Assembly (NCBI GenBank): GCA_017461285.1
Contig: JAFTYS010000085.1
Span: 1-48,219 of the forward strand
Length of the DNA: 48,219 bases
Source: Bacteroidales bacterium
Lineage (GTDB): Bacteria > Bacteroidota > Bacteroidia > Bacteroidales > UBA932
Direction of reading: 5' to 3'
Of the stretch, positions 1-8,262 are shown in pieces. Each line of letters opens with the position of its first letter. Position 1 is the first letter of the stretch. Position numbers and translations under genes: made by a program. Below the pieces are notes generated by a model. The model was not told where the DNA came from. It saw only the letters and a list, made by a program, of their open reading frames with translations, and searched no databases.

Positions 1-72
1 ATTGTAATCTTCAAGGTCTCTGAACATGACCTCGTTGCCTGCAGAAAGGCATAGGTGGTAAGTCTTTTTCAT
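1..72 (-). CDS. Y1-type (RAYT-like) transposase, N-terminal fragment cut by the window edge
   Basis: Only the first 24 codons are present, starting from ATG at 72. The peptide opens with MKKTYHLCLSAGN and continues into VMFRDLEDYN. Its spacing (Tyr-His, a Gly-Asn five residues on, then Phe-Arg-Asp and Glu-Asp-Tyr) resembles the N-terminus of Y1 single-strand transposases of the IS200/REP-associated group, which cut and join hairpin DNA with a catalytic Tyr and a His pair. The His pair and Tyr would lie outside the window. REP-like palindromes lie immediately upstream (196-308), which is the usual setting of a REP-associated transposase. A -7-like box is at 146-153. The family call rests on a very short stretch and could be wrong. 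Confidence 0.5.
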   Translation of the reverse strand, partial: MKKTYHLCLSAGNEVMFRDLEDYN

Positions 73-145
73 ATCATTTGTCTTTTTCACGTTCTTTCTC
101 TTCAGTCTTGCACCGCATCTCTCCCGAAATGTATGAAGTCAAAGA

Positions 146-153
146 CAAATGTA
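146..153 (-). promoter_or_regulatory. Candidate -7 promoter box for the transposase-like gene
   Basis: Read on the minus strand this is TACATTTG, matching the Bacteroidota TAnnTTTG box, about 75 bp upstream of the ATG at 72. The upstream TTTG (-33) element is not clear. The box lies inside the second of two direct copies of AAATGTATGAA (127-137 and 147-157) set 20 bp apart, which could be an operator. Confidence 0.35.
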
Positions 154-195
154 TGAAAATCATTCGGAAACAGGAACAGTTATAACGTCAGGAAT

Positions 196-247
196 AACAC
201 CTGTGTCAGAAAATCGCCCAGAACTGTCACAGGTGTTTCCGAAACCC
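196..247 (+). repeat. REP-like palindromic repeat, copy A
   Basis: The arms AACACCTGTGTCAG (196-209) and CTGTCACAGGTGTT (224-237) are complementary at 13 of 14 positions, and a tail TTCCGAAACC follows. Both the arm sequence and the tail recur at 31545-31656, over 31 kb away. It is therefore a dispersed repeat and not simply a terminator. Confidence 0.7.
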
Positions 248-270
248 TAGTAAAATGTCCCTTTTAGCCG

Positions 271-308
271 CACCTGTGTCACTTTCAGCCCGGAAAGTGA
301 CACAGGTG
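271..308. repeat. Perfect 16-bp inverted repeat, variant of the same REP-like family
   Basis: CACCTGTGTCACTTTC (271-286) and its exact reverse complement (293-308) enclose a 6-base loop. It shares the CACCTGTGTCA core with copy A, which lies 34 bp upstream, so the two form a small REP cluster next to the transposase-like gene. No T-run follows on either strand. Confidence 0.75.
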
Positions 309-416
309 TGGTTGTCAGCTGGAACAGGCAGCGCTGACGGTAGGGACTGTCAGTTGTTGCCGTGATAGATATGTCGTGATACCGCTAGTGAGCAAAGCGC
401 AGGAAGAATCTTGCTT

Positions 417-575
417 TTATTTCAGTAAGTCCATCGAGGCGAGGACAAGGAACATGTAGTGTGATGATCCTCCGCCGAGGACGTACTCCACCTGCTGCCA
501 TAGGAACGGGAACTCCTGTGCATTGAGCACAACCGCCGCAGAAAGCACGGCGCACAAGGTCAAAAGTCGTTTCAT
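417..575 (-). CDS. Small secreted peptide of 52 residues, unknown function, or remnant of a longer PUL gene
   Basis: An ATG at 575 opens a 52-codon frame ending in TAA. Residues 1-20 form a clean signal peptide (Lys-Arg start, hydrophobic core, ending LNAQ), and the mature part would be about 32 residues, opening EFPFLWQQVEYV and continuing with a Gly-rich turn and a hydrophobic C-terminus. It starts 17 bp after the CotH gene on the same strand, so it could be the last gene of the mannan operon. The signal peptide suggests a real start. The short, non-descript mature part could equally be what remains after a deletion. No family is recognised and there is no clear Shine-Dalgarno. Confidence 0.4.
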   Translation of the reverse strand: MKRLLTLCAVLSAAVVLNAQEFPFLWQQVEYVLGGGSSHYMFLVLASMDLLK

Positions 576-592
576 AGCATTCTATTGATATA

Positions 593-2434
593 TCACCATT
601 TTCCTATTTCCTTCTCCATCCATTTGAGCTTGGCTTCGTAGGATGAGATCATCCTGTCCACAGCCTGCTCGAACGAGAGATGTTCGTCCTGGTTGACCAC
701 CATGGTTATCGGCCACATCTTGTGGTTGATGGCCTCCGATCCGGCGATCTTCCCGGCCTCGCTGCGGATGAATTCCGGTAGCGCGGCAAAGTCGTCGCGG
801 AACATGTTCCAGCGTTCCTTGACCCTTGTCTTGAAGGACTCGTCCTGGAAAAGACGGTCATAGTAGAGGGTCTCCTTGATCCTCCACCATGTCGTGGACA
901 TATATGTCTCCCAGTCGAAGTCCCATACAGGACCGGCAGTAAGCTTTCCGCCCTTGTCCTTGTGCATGTAGCAGCTCTTCGGGTGGTTCGGTTCCCATAT
1001 TCCCGTAAGTTCCATCACCATCCACCAGTCTATGAACGAGTCCACGTCGATGTAATCCTTGTATTCTCCTGTCGCAAAGCGGGCGTCATCATACAGGGAT
1101 GCTTCGAGGTTGTTCACAAAGCTCTGTATGAACTCGAACTGTTCGGGAGTCACTTCGTCCGGATCCTTGAACATGTAAGGCAGACCTCTTCTTTCCGAGC
1201 GGAATTTGTATGTCTCGTCAAAATAGCTGTCAAGCTCCATGATGTATCCGCCGTCTGTCTCGTCCTCGTCCAGCTCGTCTATGTTCACCCTGTTCTCGTC
1301 GACCTTGATGTGTTCGCAGAGGAAATAGTTTCCTTTGTGGCTTCCGTTTATGAACACTTCGACGAACTGTCCCCTCGGAGTATATGCAAGATCTGTCCTT
1401 TCGGCCAGATTGAATGACACGCAGTTTCTCAACAGCGTCCTGTCCATCCAGTTCGCAAGCAGGACCCATCTCTTGTGCTTAGGCATTCCGAGGATCTTTG
1501 CCTTTGAATCGAGTTTGAGTGCGTACGGTTTCTTCGGGTATCCCCATGTGCTGTTTCCTCTGCCTCTGATTCCTGTCGGTCCGGAGTAGTCCACGGTCCA
1601 GTCGGGATTGTAGACAGTAACAGAAGAGCCTGAAAGCCAGTCCTCCCATTTGCTCGGGATTTCCTTGCCTCCTGGAGTCTCTATGAATACTTTAGGAAGG
1701 GTGGAATATAAAAGACTGACTGTGAAGGTGTACTCGATCTTGGAGCGTACTGTAAATGTTACAGGGGACGAGTAGTCGTTGACTGTGACCCCGCTGATCT
1801 GTTCTACTCCGTTCACATAGACCTTCGCATCGCCTGCATCAAAAGAAGCGGCGAGAAGAGGACTGCCTATCAGCGGCGATTCCAGCGATGCACTGCCGGA
1901 AGATATGTCAACGGTGAAGTCCTGATTGAGGGCTGTTTCATTGCTTTCCTTCAGAAAGCTTATTGTTCTGAATAGGGGAGCCTTCTCGATGCGTACATTG
2001 AACGTATCCGAGTAGATGGATACGAATTTCTCGTCATTGCCCTTGACAGTTATGCGTAGACGGACCTTGTCGTTGTATGAATCTGATGCGGCATTGTCTC
2101 TGATGACCGCCTTGTAGAGTCCTTCGGATTCTGATAGAAGGGATATGGATTCCAGCTTGACTGAAGCAGGGGTTGAATTTCCGTATCCGTTCTTCAGTTC
2201 GAGCTTGACCTGGCAGTCGGGAGACGATGCGTCGTAGTCAAAGAATGCGTCAGCAGGAGTGACGACAAACTCGATCTCTTCTGCTGTTCCTTTGCCGAAT
2301 ACCAGTTCGGTATTGCCGGTGAGAGCTATGCTTTCAGGTATGACAGTGAATGCCTCCTCCTTCCTGCATGAAACAGAAAGCGTAAGCAAGGCGGTCAGGA
2401 TCATTGAAAATCCTCTTTTATAACAGGCTTTCAT
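593..2434 (-). CDS. CotH-family (atypical kinase-like) lipoprotein
   Basis: About 613 residues. A lipoprotein signal ends in LSVSC (Cys23 from the chosen ATG at 2434). The frame extends 25 codons further upstream, but those run through a hairpin and carry no signal sequence, so the internal ATG is preferred. The N-terminal third looks like Ig-type or BACON-type beta domains. The rest carries CotH features: RGRGNSTW, KPYALKLD, WVLLANWMDRTLLRN, GGYIMELD and WDFDW. CotH proteins are protein kinase-like, and family members phosphorylate spore-coat protein, but the role of Bacteroidota versions is unknown. It is the last long gene of the mannan run, 116 bp after GH2, so a surface role in glycan handling is a guess. 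The fold is clear and the function is not. Confidence 0.8.
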   Translation of the reverse strand: MKACYKRGFSMILTALLTLSVSCRKEEAFTVIPESIALTGNTELVFGKGTAEEIEFVVTPADAFFDYDASSPDCQVKLELKNGYGNSTPASVKLESISLLSESEGLYKAVIRDNAASDSYNDKVRLRITVKGNDEKFVSIYSDTFNVRIEKAPLFRTISFLKESNETALNQDFTVDISSGSASLESPLIGSPLLAASFDAGDAKVYVNGVEQISGVTVNDYSSPVTFTVRSKIEYTFTVSLLYSTLPKVFIETPGGKEIPSKWEDWLSGSSVTVYNPDWTVDYSGPTGIRGRGNSTWGYPKKPYALKLDSKAKILGMPKHKRWVLLANWMDRTLLRNCVSFNLAERTDLAYTPRGQFVEVFINGSHKGNYFLCEHIKVDENRVNIDELDEDETDGGYIMELDSYFDETYKFRSERRGLPYMFKDPDEVTPEQFEFIQSFVNNLEASLYDDARFATGEYKDYIDVDSFIDWWMVMELTGIWEPNHPKSCYMHKDKGGKLTAGPVWDFDWETYMSTTWWRIKETLYYDRLFQDESFKTRVKERWNMFRDDFAALPEFIRSEAGKIAGSEAINHKMWPITMVVNQDEHLSFEQAVDRMISSYEAKLKWMEKEIGKW

Positions 2435-2486
2435 GGTATCAGAAGTGGTTATGATTTTCAAAGATAGATGATTTTTTGATAAATGA

Positions 2487-2527
2487 CAGTCGCCGATACC
2501 CATTTTCAACAGGTGTACCGGCGACTG
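2487..2527. repeat. Stem-loop between GH2 and CotH genes
   Basis: CAGTCGCCG (2487-2495) pairs perfectly with CGGCGACTG (2519-2527), and the inner bases extend the stem imperfectly. It lies in the only sizeable gap (about 116 bp) of the minus-strand PUL run. No T-run follows on the minus strand, so it may be an mRNA processing or stability hairpin, or a weak terminator that lowers CotH expression. Confidence 0.5.
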
Positions 2528-2550
2528 GGTGTTCGTTTAAGGTTTCAGAA

Positions 2551-4938
2551 CTATTCTTTGTTTACGCTGTAAGAGAAGGCACCGTCAGCGGACTTTATTA
2601 TGATCTGTGCCAGTCCGTTGAATGTCTTGAAATTGAATGAACGTGCCATAGGATCGGTCGGACGCTCGATTTCCTGGAATGCGGAATCTCCGTTTCCATA
2701 GCCGAGTATCTGTGCATTTCCCTCTATTTCAATGCTCAATGGCAGGCAGGCGTCAGGAACGAATCTGCCTTTCGCATCGGCAACGGATACGTTGATGACG
2801 TGGATGTCATCGTACTTCAGAGACTCCGTCAATATCTTTTCCGGTTCTCCAGTTGTGTCGATGCGCTTCTTCATGAACACTTTGCCGTTCTTGTAGCCTA
2901 CAGCCTGAACGTAGCCTGGCTTGTATACGGCATCCCATTCAAGGAGACCGTTTTTCGGCATTGCCTTCTTTTCCAGCTTCTTGCCGTTCACAATCAGCTG
3001 GACCTCATCGCAGTTTGAGAATACCCTTACCTTGACGGTCTCTCCCTCATGTCCTGCAAGATTCCAATGCGGGAAGATGTGAAGTACAGGTTCATCGTCC
3101 CACCATGACTTGAGATAATATGCCTCATCCTTTGGAAAGCCGCAGTAGTCAAGAACTCCGAAAAGGCTTCCTGTTGCAGGATATGACATAGGGGTAGGCT
3201 CACCGCGATAGTCGAAGCCTGTCCAGTAGAAGACTCCGAGAAGCCAAGGACGCTCATCATAGAACTGCCATCCGCGTGCCATGGCAAAGCAGAGAGGATT
3301 CTTTGCAGAGTCGTTGAAGTTGAGGGACATCATGCGGCCAGGTCCTGCGTCAGGGAAATACTCTCCTCGTGTTCCGCAACCTGTAGTCTCCTCGCTTCCT
3401 ACGCCGATTCTTTCCGGGTAGTTTGCACGATGCTCGTCGATAGGGTTCTGGCGGATGTAGTTATATCCGGCCACATCGACTGTACGGAGGATATGCGGAC
3501 CGCTTGCCGAAGCTACGCCCATAGGACGCGTACTGTCTGCCCTGTGGGCATATTCCCTCATTGTCGATGCGATTTCAGTACTGCGGTCTTCCCACTCGAG
3601 TCCCCACTCTTCGTTGGCGATTCCCCAGAGGAATACGCTTGGGTGGTTCCTGTCTCTTCTGATCATGTTTTCCATGACAGAAAGATGGTATGGATTGATA
3701 CCCATGAGGCGGTTCTCTTCAAACACGAGCATTCCGAGCTCGTCACAGGCGTCGAGAAGCTCTGCTGTCATAGGATTATGGCTGGCTCTGTAAGCGTTGG
3801 CTCCCATCCACTTAAGACGCTCAATGCGGTAGCGCTGGAGTCCGTCAGGAATGGCCGATCCTACTCCCGCATGGTCTTGGTGGCAGTTGAATCCCTTGAG
3901 CTTCAGATGCTTGCCGTTAATGAAGAATCCTTTATCCTTGTCCAGTACGATTTCTCTGAAACCGGTGCGGGTGGTAAATTCATCGACAACCTTTCCGTCA
4001 AGGCATATCTTTGTAACTACATTGTAGAGGTTAGGGTTTTCAGTATCCCAGAGAGCAGGGTTAACAACGTCGCAGACAGCTGCGCTGGTGTGTTTCTCTC
4101 TTGCGAGAAGCGCTTCTCCTGCAGCCTTTGCTTCCGCTACTACATTTCCATCAGCATCTATGATCTGATGTTCCACGCTGTATGCAGGAAGGGCGCTGTT
4201 TCCGTCATTGCACACCTCTGTCTCGATAGTGACATGAGCCTTTGTATAATTGTCTGACAATGTGCAGTGGACGAAAGTACCTCCTGTAGTGACGTGAAGA
4301 GGAGAAGTCTTTTCCAGCCATACATGGCGGTAGATTCCGGCTCCTTCGTAGAACCATCCTTCTTCAAGAGATGCGTCGCAACGCACGCAGATCAGGTTTG
4401 TCTGTCTCGGATCATCTCCGAAAAGCAGATAATCCGTGATGTCGTAGTCCTGGTGGATATATCCGCTAGGCTCGACACCGACGAAAATGCCGTTGACCCA
4501 TATCTGAGCATTGCGGAAAATGCCGTCGAACTGTATCCTGAAGTGCTTGCCTTTGTCTTCAGGGGAAAGATTGAAGGTCTTTCTGTACCATCCGACGCTG
4601 GTTTCAGGAAACTCCCAGCCGACCTGCTTATGTCCATGGCTGTAGCTGGCCTCGCTGCTGTATGGAAGGTCTACGACCCAGTCATGAGGGAGATCCACCT
4701 TCTTCCACTCGTCTCCAGGCTTGAACTTTATCGTATATGGGCCTTCATTGTGGATCGAGTTGGCTTTTGTAAGGTAATTGAAGTACTCTGTTCCGCATCC
4801 GTAATCCTTTGCAGGATCTGCTGCATGTCCGTATGCGAACATCCATCCTTCATCGAAGCAGATCCTCTCTCTCTGCGCCATAAGAATCTGTGACGCAAGG
4901 AGAAGCAGTGCTGCTGTGATAATGTGTCTTGCTTTCAT
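2551..4938 (-). CDS. Glycoside hydrolase family 2, probable beta-galactosidase
   Basis: 795 residues with a signal peptide (ends LMAQ, about residue 22), so probably periplasmic. The jelly-roll sugar-binding domain (about 25-215) contains LPHDW and GWYRK. Ig-like and TIM-barrel regions follow. The barrel shows KGFNCHQDH, YRASHNP, the acid/base Glu in WGIANEEW (E443) and a likely nucleophile Glu in VGSEE (E516). This arrangement is close to exo-acting Bacteroides GH2 enzymes, many of them beta-galactosidases. beta-Mannosidase is an alternative given the GH26 neighbours. In this locus it would remove galactosyl (or mannosyl) residues from imported manno-oligosaccharides. It follows the esterase gene by 19 bp. 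Confidence 0.8.
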   Translation of the reverse strand: MKARHIITAALLLLASQILMAQRERICFDEGWMFAYGHAADPAKDYGCGTEYFNYLTKANSIHNEGPYTIKFKPGDEWKKVDLPHDWVVDLPYSSEASYSHGHKQVGWEFPETSVGWYRKTFNLSPEDKGKHFRIQFDGIFRNAQIWVNGIFVGVEPSGYIHQDYDITDYLLFGDDPRQTNLICVRCDASLEEGWFYEGAGIYRHVWLEKTSPLHVTTGGTFVHCTLSDNYTKAHVTIETEVCNDGNSALPAYSVEHQIIDADGNVVAEAKAAGEALLAREKHTSAAVCDVVNPALWDTENPNLYNVVTKICLDGKVVDEFTTRTGFREIVLDKDKGFFINGKHLKLKGFNCHQDHAGVGSAIPDGLQRYRIERLKWMGANAYRASHNPMTAELLDACDELGMLVFEENRLMGINPYHLSVMENMIRRDRNHPSVFLWGIANEEWGLEWEDRSTEIASTMREYAHRADSTRPMGVASASGPHILRTVDVAGYNYIRQNPIDEHRANYPERIGVGSEETTGCGTRGEYFPDAGPGRMMSLNFNDSAKNPLCFAMARGWQFYDERPWLLGVFYWTGFDYRGEPTPMSYPATGSLFGVLDYCGFPKDEAYYLKSWWDDEPVLHIFPHWNLAGHEGETVKVRVFSNCDEVQLIVNGKKLEKKAMPKNGLLEWDAVYKPGYVQAVGYKNGKVFMKKRIDTTGEPEKILTESLKYDDIHVINVSVADAKGRFVPDACLPLSIEIEGNAQILGYGNGDSAFQEIERPTDPMARSFNFKTFNGLAQIIIKSADGAFSYSVNKE

Positions 4939-4957
4939 GTAGATGTGTTATTAATGA

Positions 4958-6040
4958 TTACTTGAATATCCTTGGTGCGAAGTCGCGAAGGTCGTAATGC
5001 CATACCCACCAGCAATGGCCTCCCGGAGTTTCGCTGTATTCATACTCTACGCCGGCTTCATCGAAGCATTTCAGCGTGGACTGGCAGCTGCTGTGCGCGA
5101 AGTCTTCCTTGCCTCCCATAGTGAAGCGCAGTATCCTTGCCGTCTTGTTCAATGTGCCTGCAATCGTCTTGAGATGTTCAGTCTTTGCCTTCAGGGCTTC
5201 CTCGTTGCTTCTGAACCATCCGGAGCTCATTATGTTGATGTATCCGAACATGTCAGGATGGGAAGTGATGACGTTGAGGGTCTCCAGTCCTCCCATCGAC
5301 AGTCCTGCTATCGCGGTGTTTGCCGGTCCTTTCTTTATACGGTACTGCGATTCGATGCGGGGCATGATGTCATTGACAAGCTCTTTCACGAAATCGTCCG
5401 TATTCATTCCTCCGTGCGGCATTACCACGATCATGGGTTCTATCTTTCCTTCTGCATACAGGTTGTCAAGGATGTCGTTTGCACAGCCGACAGAAGACCA
5501 CGATGCGTCGTTATCGCCTGCACCGTGTATGAGATACATTACCGGAAGCTTTCCCTTTGCGGCATTGCCGGCAGGAGTCCACACGTGCATGCTGCGGGTG
5601 CGGCCTGTTGTGGAAGACTTGTAACTGATCTGAGCCACAGGTCCATGAGGCACATCTTCCTTCTGCATCCAGAACAGGTCTTCGCCATTGGTTATGTGGG
5701 CGATAGGAATGATTTCAGAGAAGAAACGGTATTTCGGATCTATCACCTTCACACCGTCTACAACGAAATGATACCTGTATGCATCTGCCCTCAATCCCTT
5801 GATTCTTGCTTTCCATATGCCGTTCTCTTCTTTGGCGAATTCCGCGTTCCACCCGCTGAAGTCCCCGGCAAGAGTAACCTTCTTTGCCTCAGGTGCATAT
5901 ATCTGGAAAGTCGTCGAACCGTCGCTGTGGGCGATGATCGACCTTAAGGTATCGGCAGGACTTGCCTGTCTGTTTCTCTGTGCCATGCATGGAAGAGCCA
6001 ATGTAATGGCACAGAGTATAATGATCGTTATTCTTTTCAT
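4958..6040 (-). CDS. CE1-type esterase with N-terminal CBM48-like domain, candidate acetyl-mannan esterase
   Basis: 360 residues. The signal peptide ends CMAQ (about residue 21). Residues 40-125 look like the early-set/CBM48 domain found before esterase D domains (FQIYAPEAKKVTLAGDFSGW). The alpha/beta hydrolase domain shows the nucleophile Ser in GLSMGG (S248), Asp in GGKEDF (D313) and His in GGHCWW (H342). Relatives include feruloyl and acetyl-xylan esterases. The neighbours (GH26, GH36) make deacetylation of mannan the likelier job, which is inference. It lies 5 bp after the GH36 gene, so the two are very probably co-transcribed. Confidence 0.85.
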   Translation of the reverse strand: MKRITIIILCAITLALPCMAQRNRQASPADTLRSIIAHSDGSTTFQIYAPEAKKVTLAGDFSGWNAEFAKEENGIWKARIKGLRADAYRYHFVVDGVKVIDPKYRFFSEIIPIAHITNGEDLFWMQKEDVPHGPVAQISYKSSTTGRTRSMHVWTPAGNAAKGKLPVMYLIHGAGDNDASWSSVGCANDILDNLYAEGKIEPMIVVMPHGGMNTDDFVKELVNDIMPRIESQYRIKKGPANTAIAGLSMGGLETLNVITSHPDMFGYINIMSSGWFRSNEEALKAKTEHLKTIAGTLNKTARILRFTMGGKEDFAHSSCQSTLKCFDEAGVEYEYSETPGGHCWWVWHYDLRDFAPRIFK

Positions 6041-6045
6041 GACTT

Positions 6046-8250
6046 TTAAAGAGCTTCAAGATATAGGACTCGTGACGACCAGTCGTCCTGCTTGTGATAG
6101 TCGACGTTATGCTTCAGAGGCATCGCGAGACCGTTTTCCATGAGGAATCTTCCTGTGAAAGTCTTTCCTTCGCATGAAAGAGGACGGTTGTCAATCCTGT
6201 TGAGCTCGCGGATCTTGTACACTTTGTCCGGGTCAAGTCCGGCCATCTTCACCTTAGGGAAGTGCTGGTCATGGAATGTTTCGGTCTTCCACCAGTAGAA
6301 TACAGCCTTTGTCTTGTCTTCCGAGCAATACATCATGGATGCATATGGATCTCCTTCGAACGGAGCCTTCAGACGGTAGATATCACCGAACTGCACCACA
6401 GGACGGATTTCCTTGTATTCAGAGATTGCCTTGCGGCAGAGATCGCGCTCTTCCTGGGTCATGTTGCGAGGCTGGATCTCCATTCCGAGACGTCCGCTCA
6501 TCGCCACGTCGATGCGGTATTTGAGCGAAGTAGTGCGGAACACGGTGTGGTTCGGAGTCGCGCTGATATGTGAAGCCATCGCGATCGCAGGGAAGAAGTA
6601 AGATGTTCCCCACTGCATGTGGATGCGCTGGAGGGCATCTGTGTTGTCGCTCACCCAGAATTCGTCGAACCAAGGGAGGACACCCCAGTTGGCACGTCCG
6701 CCGCCTGATGCGCAGGCCTGGATGGTCAGATCAGGATACTTTGCGCGGATGCGGTCGCATACCTTTGCGAAACCACGATGGTATTCGATGTACAGATGGC
6801 TCTGCTTGTCCATAGTCAGGTAGTGCGAACCATGGCTCTGGATACCCATGTTCGCATCCCACTTGATGTAGTCGATCTTCGGATTCTCGGTCATGATGTC
6901 ATCCACGATGCTGAACACGAAGTCCTGAACCTCAGGATTTCCGAGGTCGAGCACGAGCTGTGTGCCTCCGCGACCTGTCGAGAGATGTCTTTCAGGATCG
7001 TTCACCACCCAGTCAGGATGTTTTTCATAGAGTTCGCTGGTGGTGTTTGTCATCTCAGGCTCGATCCAGATGCCGAATCTGATTCCATGCTTGTCTGCCT
7101 GCTCCACAAGCCAGCCGATGCCGTTAGGGAGCTTGTTTCTGTCGACCTTCCAGTCGCCGAGGGCGCAGTTGTCGGTAAGACGGGGATACTTCTCGCCGAA
7201 CCATCCGTCATCCATAACGAAGAGTTCGCCGCCCATGTAGGCGATATCCTCCATCATCTTGTCCATTCCCGGCTCGTTGATGTTGAAATAAACGCCTTCC
7301 CAGCTGTTGAGGAGGATCTTTCTTTCGGTATCTCCGTTAGCCAGCTTATAATTTCTTCCCCACTTGTGGAAATTGCGGCTGGCACCGCTGAGTCCCTCAT
7401 TCGAGTATGTGAATGCAAGCGAAGGGGTTACGAATGTTTCGCCTTTCTCGAGCTTGTAGTAAGAGTTGTCAGGGTTGATTCCGGCAAAGAAACGATGCCA
7501 TTCACCTTCCGTGTCGATGCGGAGCTCATAGTTTCCGCTGTAGCAGAGGGCAGCTCCGATGACACGGCCCGAATTCTCCTGCGGCTTTCCGTCAAGCGAG
7601 AACATGACCTCGGCATGAGCGGAATGGGAATTGCGGGCACCGTCCTTGTTCTTGATGACCTTCATTCCCTGCTCCAGAGGTTCCTGAACGACTCTTCCTT
7701 CGTTCGCCCAGTTTCCATACAGATGGCTTACCCATGTGTCACCATAAGCGAGAGGAAGGAATCCTGAATCGAAGCGTGTCAGCATGACCGGCTTCTTTTC
7801 CTTGTTCTCTATCTCGCTCCATGTCTCTATCATGTCTACGTCATTATATACGCGATAGCATACGGTGACATAGAAAGGAAAGAGCTTCTCCTTCATCCTG
7901 ATTCTGGTGACGGTTGCGGATGCTTCTTGAACGGTTTCCACCGACTCTATGGCCAGGTCAGTCACAAGGCTTCCGTTGGCATGGGTCACTCCGATGGCCG
8001 TCTCTCCTGCGCACCATGTTCCATAGGTCGGATAGGCGCTGTGTGAACGTGTTCCGGAATGTCTCATGTTGCCGAAGTCGACGTCGTTCAGACGTGCTCC
8101 GAAATAGGCTATCTGCAGGTCACGTCCTTCCCATGCGTTAAGCACCAGCTCTGTCGAAGGGGTCTGGAGTCTGATGACTCCGTTGTTCTGCGCAAGGCAG
8201 GCAGCATGCGCCAGCAGGCACATGCTGAAGATAAGCAGTATTCTTTTCAT
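6046..8250 (-). CDS. Alpha-galactosidase, GH36
   Basis: 734 residues with a signal peptide (ends CLAQ, residue 21), so periplasmic or exported. An N-terminal beta-supersandwich precedes the TIM barrel. The nucleophile Asp is in IKWDANMG (D465) and the acid/base Asp is in SDNTDA (D535). The 70-residue spacing and both motifs fit GH36. CASGGGR and FVMDDGWFG are also typical. It would remove alpha-1,6-galactosyl branches from galactomannan oligosaccharides and so free the backbone for the GH26 enzymes. It sits 12 bp after GH26 and 5 bp before the esterase gene. Confidence 0.93.
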   Translation of the reverse strand: MKRILLIFSMCLLAHAACLAQNNGVIRLQTPSTELVLNAWEGRDLQIAYFGARLNDVDFGNMRHSGTRSHSAYPTYGTWCAGETAIGVTHANGSLVTDLAIESVETVQEASATVTRIRMKEKLFPFYVTVCYRVYNDVDMIETWSEIENKEKKPVMLTRFDSGFLPLAYGDTWVSHLYGNWANEGRVVQEPLEQGMKVIKNKDGARNSHSAHAEVMFSLDGKPQENSGRVIGAALCYSGNYELRIDTEGEWHRFFAGINPDNSYYKLEKGETFVTPSLAFTYSNEGLSGASRNFHKWGRNYKLANGDTERKILLNSWEGVYFNINEPGMDKMMEDIAYMGGELFVMDDGWFGEKYPRLTDNCALGDWKVDRNKLPNGIGWLVEQADKHGIRFGIWIEPEMTNTTSELYEKHPDWVVNDPERHLSTGRGGTQLVLDLGNPEVQDFVFSIVDDIMTENPKIDYIKWDANMGIQSHGSHYLTMDKQSHLYIEYHRGFAKVCDRIRAKYPDLTIQACASGGGRANWGVLPWFDEFWVSDNTDALQRIHMQWGTSYFFPAIAMASHISATPNHTVFRTTSLKYRIDVAMSGRLGMEIQPRNMTQEERDLCRKAISEYKEIRPVVQFGDIYRLKAPFEGDPYASMMYCSEDKTKAVFYWWKTETFHDQHFPKVKMAGLDPDKVYKIRELNRIDNRPLSCEGKTFTGRFLMENGLAMPLKHNVDYHKQDDWSSRVLYLEAL

Positions 8251-8262
8251 TTAAGCAGGTTA

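Noticed and set aside
196..308. CRISPR array
   Set aside because: The repeats are palindromic, unequally spaced, only two or three in number and lack unique equal-length spacers or cas genes.
2435..2509. N-terminal extension of the CotH frame by 25 codons
   Set aside because: The extension runs through the hairpin at 2487-2527 and lacks a signal. The ATG at 2434 gives a proper lipoprotein signal.
3430..4257. Long plus-strand frame of 275 codons opposite the GH2 gene
   Set aside because: It is the antisense shadow of a well-supported GH2 enzyme and shows no recognisable protein features. The same holds for other long antisense frames, for example at 6778-7767, 42285-43754 and 44130-45692.
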